Origin: Singulisphaera sp.
Lineage (GTDB): Bacteria; Planctomycetota; Planctomycetia; Isosphaerales; Isosphaeraceae
DNA length: 64,000 bases
Assembly: GCA_027451445.1 (NCBI GenBank)
Contig: DAIDJG010000609.1
Coordinates: forward strand, 1-64,000
Direction: 5' to 3'
In this document: in pieces, positions 56,595 to 64,000 of the stretch
Position numbering within the stretch: position 1 is the first letter of the stretch
Layout of the letters: the number at the start of each line of letters is the position of its first letter
Program-made: the position numbers and the translations under genes
The notes under the pieces: model-generated
Seen by the model: the letters and a program-made list of their open reading frames with translations, nothing else
Told to the model about the DNA's origin: nothing
The model's database searches: none

Positions 56595-57737
56595 ATGACG
56601 AACAACGTGATGGAACGCGAAGTCGTTCTCTGGGGGATGGGTCACACGAACCTCCACGTAGCGCGGATGTGGCGGCAGAGCCCGATCCCGGGCGCCCGGC
56701 TCACGTGCGTCTCGAACCTGCCGGTCTCGACCTATTCGGGAATGCTCCCGGGCGTCCTCGCGGGGCAGTACCCGCGGGAGCGCATGGAGATCGACCTCCG
56801 GCGATTCTGCAACGCGGCTGGCGTGCGGTTGATCCTGGGAGATGTGACCGGGCTCGACCTGGCGCGTCGCCAATTGTCGTTCGGGGACGACCCGCCGCTC
56901 CGGTTCGACGTCCTGTCGGTCGGCATCGGCTCGGTACCGTCGCGCGAGGGAGTCGAAGAGGTCGGCGATGCCATCCTGGCCATGAAGCCCATGCCGACGT
57001 TCCTCGACCGTCTGCGCCAGCGGCTGCTTGATCTCCGTCCCACGGCTGCCGGAGGAGCGCTTCGCGTGGCCGTAGTCGGCGGCGGCGCGGCCGGCGTCGA
57101 GATCAGTTTCTGCGTGCCGCCCTTCGTAAAGCGCACCTTCGGCGACGTCCCGCTGCAATTGTCATTGATCCACGACCATGGACAGCTCTCGGCGGGGTCG
57201 GCCGCGACGAACGATCGAATCCGAACTCGTCTCGACTCCCGAGGCGTCCGGCTTCGGCTCGGGCGGCGTGTGACTCGCGTCGAAAGGGATCGGGTCATGC
57301 TTTCGACCGGAGAGTGCATCGAGGCCGACCTCATCATTTGGGCGACCGGCGCCACCGCGGCGGCGGTGCTGGGCCGACTGGGGCTGCCGACGGACGATCG
57401 AGGTTTCCTGCTCACCCGGCCGACATTGCAGACCCTGGCCGATGCGCCGATCTTCGCCGTGGGTGATTGCGGGACGATCCAGGAGTCGCCGACTCCCAAG
57501 GCAGGCGTGTACGCCGTCCGGCAAGGACCGATCCTCTGGGAGAACGTCGTTCGCATGCTCGACGGCCGGCCGCTTCGACCGTATCGGCCGCAGACGAACT
57601 TCCTCAGGCTGATGAACACGGGAGACGGCCAGGCGATCGGCGAGAACCGGGCGTTCACGTTCGAGGGCCGCTGGTGCTGGCGGCTCAAGGACCGGATCGA
57701 CCGGCGATTCATGAGCCAGTTCACGACGACGGGCTAG
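56595..57737 (+). CDS. FAD-dependent pyridine-nucleotide oxidoreductase (SelD-associated type)
   Basis: VVLWGMGHTNLHVARMWRQSPIPGARLTCVSNLPVSTYSGMLPGVLAGQY...VAVVGGGAAGVEISF...IFAVGDCG. Confidence 0.85.
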   Translation: MTNNVMEREVVLWGMGHTNLHVARMWRQSPIPGARLTCVSNLPVSTYSGMLPGVLAGQYPRERMEIDLRRFCNAAGVRLILGDVTGLDLARRQLSFGDDPPLRFDVLSVGIGSVPSREGVEEVGDAILAMKPMPTFLDRLRQRLLDLRPTAAGGALRVAVVGGGAAGVEISFCVPPFVKRTFGDVPLQLSLIHDHGQLSAGSAATNDRIRTRLDSRGVRLRLGRRVTRVERDRVMLSTGECIEADLIIWATGATAAAVLGRLGLPTDDRGFLLTRPTLQTLADAPIFAVGDCGTIQESPTPKAGVYAVRQGPILWENVVRMLDGRPLRPYRPQTNFLRLMNTGDGQAIGENRAFTFEGRWCWRLKDRIDRRFMSQFTTTG

Positions 57738-59278
57738 CGCGTCCAGGCCAGCCAACGCCTAAGGAGTCCCTGGACGAAGGGCGTCAGCCGGGTCCTCGAA
57801 TAAGCGTCGCCGAGTTTTTTCAGGGCCTCCGCCTGCGTCGGGTAGGGATGGATCGTGCGGGCCAAATCCTTGAGCCCGAGCCCGCCGGTCAGCGCCAGCG
57901 TGAGCTCCGAGATCATGTCACCGGCATGCCGCGCGACGATCGTCGCGCCGAGGATACGGTCCGTCCCGGCCCGGACGTGGACCTTGACGAAGCCCTCCGG
58001 CTCGCCGTCGAGCACGGCCCGGTCAACCGCTCGGAATTCCTGGAGAAACGTCCGGACGGGGATACCCTGGTCCCTGGCTTCCTGCTCGTAGAGTCCCACA
58101 TGGGCAATCTCCGGATCGGTGTACGTGCACCAGGGGACCGTCAGGGTGCTCGCCCGCGCCTGGCCGAAAAAGAGCGCGTTCTGGATCGCGACCCGTGCCA
58201 GCGCGTCCGCCATGTGGGTGAACTTGAACCGGCTGGCGACGTCGCCCGCGGCGAAGACTCGCGGATTGGAGGTGCGAAGCCGGTCGTCCACCGTCACGCC
58301 ATTTCGATCGTAGGCGACGCTGGCCTGTTCCAGGCCGAGTCCTTCGACATTGGGGGCGCGGCCGACACCGACCAGGATCTCGTCCACCCGGAGTTCGGAG
58401 GTGGATCTCTCGCACTCCAGAGTGAGCACCTTATCGGCGCCATCTCTCCGAGCGGCGGTGATGTTGCAGCAGCAGTTGATCGCGATCCCGTCGCGCCGGA
58501 GCGCGGCATCGACGATGCCCGCGGCGTCGCGGTCCTCGCGCGGGAGGATCTGGCGCATCGCTTCGAGCAGGGTGACCGTCGAGCCGAAGCGAGCGAAGGC
58601 CTGCGCGAGCTCGCAGCCGATCGGACCGGCCCCAATGACGGCAATCCGGCGCGGCAGTTCGGTGAGCGAGAAGACGGTTTCATTGGTCAGATACCCGGCG
58701 GACTCGAGTCCGGTGATCGGGGGCGCCGAGGCACGCGCCCCTGTAGCGATGACGGCCTTCCGGAAATGCAGCGTCTGCCCGTTGATCTCGGCAGTCCGCG
58801 GACCCGTGAAGCGCCCGGCTCCCAGGAAGACATCGACGCCCAGGTCGCGGAACCGGGCCGCCGAGTCGTGCGGGCTGATGGCCGCCCGGAGCCGGCGCAT
58901 CCGCGCCATGACCGCAGGGAAATCGACCCTGGTCCCTTCGGGAACCACGACTCCAAACTCGCCGGCATCCCGCACGCCGGCCGCGGCACGAGCGGCGCGC
59001 ACAAGGGCCTTGGACGGGACGCAGCCGACGTTCAGGCAGTCTCCGCCCATCAGGTGTTTCTCGACCAGGGCGACCTTCGCCTCCAGGCCGGCGGCGCCGG
59101 CCGCCGTCACGAGCCCGGCCGTACCAGCGCCAATGACCACGAGGTGATAACGGCCGTCCGGTACGGGGTTCGTCCATTCGCGGGGATGGACGTTCGCGAT
59201 CAGGGTGGCATTGAATTCATCGCACGGTGTGATCAGGGGCTCGGCGGACTGGCCGGACGCGAACGCGGATTCCTGCAA
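57734..59278 (-). CDS. Mercuric-reductase/dihydrolipoamide-dehydrogenase-like oxidoreductase
   Basis: LVVIGAGTAGLVTAAGAAGLEAKVALVEKHLMGGDCLNVGCVPSKALVRAAR; CLNVGC redox pair; VFAAGDVAS. Confidence 0.92.
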   Translation of the reverse strand: MQESAFASGQSAEPLITPCDEFNATLIANVHPREWTNPVPDGRYHLVVIGAGTAGLVTAAGAAGLEAKVALVEKHLMGGDCLNVGCVPSKALVRAARAAAGVRDAGEFGVVVPEGTRVDFPAVMARMRRLRAAISPHDSAARFRDLGVDVFLGAGRFTGPRTAEINGQTLHFRKAVIATGARASAPPITGLESAGYLTNETVFSLTELPRRIAVIGAGPIGCELAQAFARFGSTVTLLEAMRQILPREDRDAAGIVDAALRRDGIAINCCCNITAARRDGADKVLTLECERSTSELRVDEILVGVGRAPNVEGLGLEQASVAYDRNGVTVDDRLRTSNPRVFAAGDVASRFKFTHMADALARVAIQNALFFGQARASTLTVPWCTYTDPEIAHVGLYEQEARDQGIPVRTFLQEFRAVDRAVLDGEPEGFVKVHVRAGTDRILGATIVARHAGDMISELTLALTGGLGLKDLARTIHPYPTQAEALKKLGDAYSRTRLTPFVQGLLRRWLAWTR

Positions 59279-59309
59279 CGGACACTCTCCTTACGCTTGT
59301 TTTGACCGT

Positions 59310-60206
59310 TCAGCGACCCATGATCATCGCGACAGCACCAGCGACAGCAATGAGAGCCAGGACCGCCATAATCGTCGCACCCCAGGGCCAGCCGGTCACC
59401 GGGGCCTCGCCATATTCATCGTGGGGAGGCATCGGTTCCTCGCCATTCGCGGCAATCCCCGTGTGTGTGCGCATTGCGCGCCGAGCCAGGCGGGTGACGT
59501 ACACCGTCAACGCCGCCGTGGCGAGGAGCCCGACGACGAACAGTGCCCACTCTCCCGGCCCGCGCGCGCGGCCTCCAGAGGCAGCCTCGAGTCCGACCCG
59601 GCCGGCGTGGCCCAGATAGACGTACATCAGCGTCCCGGGGAGCATCGTGACCCAACTGGTCAGAACGCAGGGCCAGAAGCGGATCTTTGTCAGGCCGTAG
59701 AGGTAGTTCTGAAGGTTGAACGGGACCGCGGGCGAGAGCCGCAGCAGGGCGACGATCTTCCAACCCTCCTCACCGATGGCCCGATCGATCGCCTCGAACT
59801 TTGGATATCGGCGAACCCTGCGCGCGATCGCGTCGCGGGCGAGATAACGCGACATCAGGAAGGCGAGCGCCGACCCCGTCGTGGAGGCAAGCGACACGGT
59901 GGCTGTCCCGATCCCAAGCCCGAAAATTGCTCCGGCGGCGATGGTCAACGCCGAGGCGGGCGCCAGGGCCACGACCGCCAGGACGTAGATCAGACCGTAA
60001 ACGATCGGACCCCAGACGCCGAGTCCTTGCAGCCGGCCCGAGAGCGCTTCGAGCATCACGCCGACGGGGAATTCGCGCGTGATCACGAACAGGCTCAGGG
60101 CGATCGCACCGATCGAGGCGGCCTTGATGACCCCGGCGGCTCGCCGCGCCCAGGCCGCGACTCCACGGGGTCGTGGCATGCTCGATTCCGAGAGGGATTG
60201 TTTCAA
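59310..60206 (-). CDS. TVP38/TMEM64 (VTT-domain) membrane protein
   Basis: ALAPASALTIAAGAIFGLGIGTATVSLASTTGSALAFLMSRYLARDAIARR...LLRLSPAVPFNLQNYLYGLTKIRFWPCVLTSWVTMLPGTLMYVYLG. Confidence 0.9.
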   Translation of the reverse strand: MKQSLSESSMPRPRGVAAWARRAAGVIKAASIGAIALSLFVITREFPVGVMLEALSGRLQGLGVWGPIVYGLIYVLAVVALAPASALTIAAGAIFGLGIGTATVSLASTTGSALAFLMSRYLARDAIARRVRRYPKFEAIDRAIGEEGWKIVALLRLSPAVPFNLQNYLYGLTKIRFWPCVLTSWVTMLPGTLMYVYLGHAGRVGLEAASGGRARGPGEWALFVVGLLATAALTVYVTRLARRAMRTHTGIAANGEEPMPPHDEYGEAPVTGWPWGATIMAVLALIAVAGAVAMIMGR

Positions 60207-60328
60207 TGCTTCCTCACAACGACGATTGACGGTGCGGATCCAGGAACCACGGCAGTAGCGGGGTTCCTTCCGATCCGCACCGCCAAAAGCCAGGTGGCTC
60301 GCGAAGGCCGGAGCGCGAGCATGATCGT

Positions 60329-60772
60329 CTACCGGAGCTCGCCTGACCCGTCGACGGCGTGCCGGACCAGTCGCATGAACCCGGTCGGGTCGAGGTAGCC
60401 TGCATGGCTCGAACGCACGCGGCCGTCGAGCCCAAGGGTGGCGATCGTCGGCACGCCTTCAACACGAAGGGCTTCGATGACCGCGGCGTGCGCCGGGTCG
60501 TCCGCGTCGATCTTGAGCGGGACTGTCGAATCGTTGAGCAACCGGATGACGCCTTGATCGCGGAGCGTCGTTCGCTCCAACCGCCGGCACCAGCCGCAGT
60601 GCTCGGACGCGACCACGATAACGATCGGCCGGCCGAGCCGCACGGCCTCGCTACGGGCCTGCCCGTAGTCTCCCCGCCAACGCACTTCCCCGGCCGAGGC
60701 CGCGGCCGAGAGGACGCCAAGGACGATCCACGGCGCCACCACAACAGAGGCACGGAAAACAAGACGAATCAT
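60329..60772 (-). CDS. Thioredoxin-like protein
   Basis: Signal-like N-term then RPIVIVVASEHCGWCRRLERTTLRDQGVIRLLNDSTVPLKIDADD (CGWC). Confidence 0.82.
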   Translation of the reverse strand: MIRLVFRASVVVAPWIVLGVLSAAASAGEVRWRGDYGQARSEAVRLGRPIVIVVASEHCGWCRRLERTTLRDQGVIRLLNDSTVPLKIDADDPAHAAVIEALRVEGVPTIATLGLDGRVRSSHAGYLDPTGFMRLVRHAVDGSGELR

Positions 60773-60905
60773 TGGTTGTCCCTGAATATAATTGAGTCTC
60801 GATACGGTAATGCCCACACATCCGACGGATCGGCCAAGCTCACGCGGCATCGGCGTCAACCGCCCTCCAACACAGAGCAGATCGGGATTGCCGGTCGAGG
60901 GAATG

Positions 60906-60921
60906 CGTGAGCCGGATCACA
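60906..60921. promoter_or_regulatory. Candidate CRP-family operator
   Basis: CGTGAGCCGGATCACA about 134 nt upstream of the thioredoxin-like gene. Confidence 0.6.
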
Positions 60922-60946
60922 GTCCGCCACGCCGCCGAGCCAGGTT

Positions 60947-61798
60947 CTATTTCCGGACCGGCCGCTGATCGTTGAGCGACCAGTCATAGTCCAGGTAACA
61001 GACCCGCAACCCGGGCTGAACCACCCATTCCGTCCCCCCCGGCAGCATCGGGGCCAGCGCCCTCAATTGATCGGCGGGGGTCGCGCCGAAATCGGTCCCG
61101 TACCACTCAAAGAGCTTCGAGACGCAAACCTCCTTCGACCCGGCGTCGGCGTGGAAGTTCTCGGGCCGGGCGAAAAAGCGCTTGCCGTTGGATGTGAGCT
61201 GCTCGTCAAGGCCGTCGGCCGTATACGCCCGGTTCCAGAGCTGAGGACAACCCCGCGAGGCGCAGACCAGGGCCAGGTGAATTCGAGGCTCGCTCATCTT
61301 CCGCAGGATCGAGTGCTCGATGGCGTCAAGCGAGAGTTGCTGTCCATCCACCCAGACCAGCAGGTCCTTCCAGATGTTGTACCCGCCAAACCGCGATGTG
61401 TGGTCGCGGATGCTCCGGGTCGGGTACTCACGGAGGATGCCCTTGAGTGTCAGTGCGTTGTAGATATTGATCCAATAGGCCAGTTGCGCCGACCTCGCCG
61501 CTGGCTTCTTGAGATCGACGCAACCGGCCCCGGCGAGGTAATCGTCGAGGGCTTGCGTATCGTCGGCACTGGCCTTCCAGCGCGCGTAGGCAACCAACCC
61601 TCGGTCGTCAACATACTTGCGGAGCAGCGCGTCGAACGACGAGTGATCGACCCCGGCCAACGACGCGCGATCCCGCCGGTCGCAGGGCCGGCCGACCTGA
61701 ACCTTCGATCCGCCCCACGCCGCCGGCAGTCCGCAAAGGACAGATACCCCGAGGCTCAACATGGCCGCGGCGATCGATGAACGCTTCCGTACAGTCAT
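60947..61798 (-). CDS. DUF547 family protein
   Basis: DDYLAGAGCVDLKKPAARSAQLAYWINIYNALTLKGILREYPTRSIRD...LSLDAIEHSILRKMSEPRIHLALVCASRGCPQLWNRAY. Confidence 0.9.
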   Translation of the reverse strand: MTVRKRSSIAAAMLSLGVSVLCGLPAAWGGSKVQVGRPCDRRDRASLAGVDHSSFDALLRKYVDDRGLVAYARWKASADDTQALDDYLAGAGCVDLKKPAARSAQLAYWINIYNALTLKGILREYPTRSIRDHTSRFGGYNIWKDLLVWVDGQQLSLDAIEHSILRKMSEPRIHLALVCASRGCPQLWNRAYTADGLDEQLTSNGKRFFARPENFHADAGSKEVCVSKLFEWYGTDFGATPADQLRALAPMLPGGTEWVVQPGLRVCYLDYDWSLNDQRPVRK

Positions 61799-61877
61799 AC
61801 ATTCGCTCCGATCCAAAGCCACAAAGCCGATCTCGCGATCGTACCCGGCCATCATCGCGGATCAAGCCAGCGACGTC

Positions 61878-61893
61878 TGTGAGATACGGCACA
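61878..61893. promoter_or_regulatory. Candidate CRP-family operator
   Basis: TGTGAGATACGGCACA (within CTGTGAGATACGGCACAG) between DUF547(-) and the CRP-family gene(+). Confidence 0.6.
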
Positions 61894-62046
61894 GACCGTT
61901 CCCCTGCGCAAAGGCTATCGTCGACCCTCGACTGGCAGGGTGGCGAAGAGGCCCTAATGGTTGTAGCCTCCGGACAACTGATTTATCCTGGAAGGCTAAT
62001 CGTTACCAAGACGTGTAACGCGGACCAGTCGATACGCCGGGCGGCC

Positions 62047-62736
62047 ATGACAAACAAGGTCTGGTATTTGAAACGCTGCGACTTGTTCGAGCGGTTGACG
62101 CCCGAGCAGGCCGAGCACCTGGAAGGCCGGGCCGTCATGCGCCGGTTCGTCAGGGGAGAGATCGTCTATGTCCCATCGGACCTAGCACGGAGCGTCCTCG
62201 TCCTGGCGAGCGGCCGCGTCAAGATCAAGGGAATCACGCTGGATGGCAAAGAGATCATCTACGCGTTCATCGAGCCGGGGGAACTCTTCGGGGAACTCGC
62301 CCTGGTCGATGAAACGCCACGCGATGAGTTTGCCGAGGCGCTGGAAACCTCCGAGATCCTGGCGATCGCCCGGGACGACCTGTTCGCGCTGATGGCCGCG
62401 CGCCCGGACTTCTCGCTCGGCATCACCAAACTCCTGGGACTGCGAAGGAAGCGGATTGAGACGCGGCTCCGGAACATCATGTTCCGCTCGAACCGGCAGC
62501 GGGTCCTGGGTGTTCTCCTGGAGCTGCTCGATTCCTACGGTGAACGACTCGGGCCGATCTGGCAAATCCGGCTACGACTCTCCCACCAGGAATTGGCCAG
62601 CCTGATCGGCGCGACGCGAGAGACGGTAACGATCGTGCTCGGACAGTTGCAACTGGAGGGCCTGATCCGGGTCAAGCGCCGCTGTATCACCGTGCTTGAC
62701 CGGGACCGCCTGGTCACGGAGTCCAACGCCGAGTGA
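62047..62736 (+). CDS. CRP/FNR-family transcriptional regulator
   Basis: cNMP-binding-like VLVLASGRVKIKGITLDGKEIIYAFIEPGELFGELALVDETPRDEFAEAL and HTH LSHQELASLIGATRETVTIVLGQLQLEGLI. Confidence 0.93.
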   Translation: MTNKVWYLKRCDLFERLTPEQAEHLEGRAVMRRFVRGEIVYVPSDLARSVLVLASGRVKIKGITLDGKEIIYAFIEPGELFGELALVDETPRDEFAEALETSEILAIARDDLFALMAARPDFSLGITKLLGLRRKRIETRLRNIMFRSNRQRVLGVLLELLDSYGERLGPIWQIRLRLSHQELASLIGATRETVTIVLGQLQLEGLIRVKRRCITVLDRDRLVTESNAE

Positions 62737-62829
62737 CTTAAACTGTTTGCCATCTCACGGTGCCTTTCGTCGTTTTTTGCGATTCATAATATTCAGGGGC
62801 CACCGCGTGAGCCGGTCGGAGTCGGAGCG

Positions 62830-63381
62830 ATGAGCCAAGACACACAGAACGGCTGGGAAGCCTGCCCTGCGGGAGAATTCGCGAGCCTGGCGACGCGGCT
62901 CCGGACTCGACGCCGCCGGCGCGATGCGCTCCGCGCGACGGCGGGCCTTGCCCTGGCCATCGTGGTAGGCTCGGTGTTCTACCAGACCTGGTCGCGCTCC
63001 CGGGAATACAACTTCGCCGGGATCTCATGTTCTCGCGTCATCGCCCTCGCCCCCGATTATGCGATGGGGAAGCTGCCGCTCGCGCAGCGCGAACAAATCC
63101 GGCGGCACGTGTCGCAGTGCCCGCACTGCAAGCCGCTCTTCCAAAAGATGGGGATGACCGTTCAAACGAGGAATCGAGAATCCGGCCGAGTGCTCCCGGG
63201 GTCAATCACCGTTCGGAAGAATCCCGCCTCCGCCCACTCACGGAACCATTCCGCCAGCCTCGGCGCAAACGCCTCCGACCAGGAGTCAACCACGGCCGCA
63301 GTCCGTTCGACGGCTTGGCCGAGGCAAACCCCTTCCCCGAGCGCAGCCAGCAGGACGTACTGGCCGTGCGTGAGCTCATGA
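62830..63381 (+). CDS. Membrane-anchored protein with cytoplasmic zinc-finger-like motif
   Basis: ATAGLALAIVVGSVFYQTW TM segment; RHVSQCPHCKPLF (HxxxCxxC). C-terminal region overlaps the opposite-strand gene. Confidence 0.5.
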   Translation: MSQDTQNGWEACPAGEFASLATRLRTRRRRRDALRATAGLALAIVVGSVFYQTWSRSREYNFAGISCSRVIALAPDYAMGKLPLAQREQIRRHVSQCPHCKPLFQKMGMTVQTRNRESGRVLPGSITVRKNPASAHSRNHSASLGANASDQESTTAAVRSTAWPRQTPSPSAASRTYWPCVSS

Positions 63382-64000
63382 AGCTGGACCACGTAGTTTC
63401 GACGGGTCAGGGCCAGAAAGGATTCCCGGGGCGCCGGCGGCGCGACGTCCCGGCCATCGCGCAGGGCTGCATAATAATCCCTGAGGGGATAGCGGCTGGC
63501 GAGGAGGCGCAGGGACGGAACGCTGTCGAGGACCACCGCCGGCTGGCGAGCCGCCGGCACCGCCCAAAGCTGCTCAGCATCCAACAGTCGCTCGCCTTCG
63601 CAGCCCGGCCCGTCGAACACCTCGCCGACGGCCCATTCCAACGCAGCCAGGTCGACGCACAGGTCGGCCCAGCGATCGTCGTCCCCCTTGAGGTCACCGG
63701 CCGGGCGGGTCTCGGCCAGATAGCACGCCACATGGTCACCCAGCCGATTCAACGAATAGTTCCGCGGCGGATAGCTTTGGAGATAGCCGATGGCGATTTC
63801 ATCGAAGATCTCCTCTCCGACCGCGCGCCGCAGCAACGGGAATTCGCTGCGAAGGCATTCCAGGAGCCGCGCGAAATAGGCATTCGCGTAGAGCTCCAGG
63901 CGATCCAAGGCGGATAGCGACCGGGAGCGGGAGACGACCCGCTCCACCGTCGAAACCCCAACATCGAGGAACCGCTTGGCCTCCTCCGACTCGATGCCGG
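63162..64000 (-). CDS. HvfC/BufC-type (DUF2063) putative DNA-binding-domain protein, 5' end beyond window
   Basis: VERVVSRSRSLSALDRLELYANAYFARLLECLRSEFPLLRRAVGEEIFDEIAIGYLQSYPPRNYSLNRLGDHVACYL; the frame stays open to the window edge. Confidence 0.85.
   Translation of the reverse strand, partial: GIESEEAKRFLDVGVSTVERVVSRSRSLSALDRLELYANAYFARLLECLRSEFPLLRRAVGEEIFDEIAIGYLQSYPPRNYSLNRLGDHVACYLAETRPAGDLKGDDDRWADLCVDLAALEWAVGEVFDGPGCEGERLLDAEQLWAVPAARQPAVVLDSVPSLRLLASRYPLRDYYAALRDGRDVAPPAPRESFLALTRRNYVVQLHELTHGQYVLLAALGEGVCLGQAVERTAAVVDSWSEAFAPRLAEWFREWAEAGFFRTVIDPGSTRPDSRFLV

Noticed and set aside
57467-59305. 612-aa plus-strand ORF
   Set aside because: Antisense shadow of the MerA-like reductase (57734-59278, minus).
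1-64000. CRISPR array or retron
   Set aside because: No regularly spaced direct repeats and no Cas or reverse-transcriptase-like ORF seen.

Overview
This looks like a GC-rich planctomycete-type chromosomal window; I assign it from a DUF1559/prepilin-type protein, csrA and general gene style, and no database was consulted. It has three parts. (1) About 1-16 kb is a stress and signalling neighbourhood: a truncated CheB-like start, decayed receiver and histidine-kinase remnants, response regulators, a transglutaminase, Hsp20, two DUF1328 proteins, lipoproteins, an alpha/beta hydrolase and a beta-helix protein with an in-frame TGA. (2) About 16.7-45.5 kb is an accessory block, mostly on the minus strand. 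It encodes a large serine recombinase, a sigma-like factor, a DNA sliding-clamp-like protein, a RavA/ViaA-like MoxR AAA+ and VWA pair, a DUF6744-like protein and about a dozen small uncharacterised proteins. Two recently inserted IS elements lie in it (IS1-type and IS4-type). Both have perfect terminal inverted repeats and 8-bp target duplications, and the interrupted genes can be rebuilt in frame. A degenerate tRNA-like sequence sits just outside the recombinase. (3) About 47.5-64 kb is an arsenosugar-type cluster (ArsS radical SAM, frameshifted ArsM-like methyltransferase, fused TIGR04282/TIGR04283-like protein, oxidoreductases, VTT, thioredoxin, DUF547). It contains its own CRP-family regulator and five TGTGA-N6-TCACA-like palindromes in front of its transcription units. 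The two best leads are this candidate CRP regulon and the accessory block combining sigma factor, sliding clamp, AAA+ and VWA proteins.
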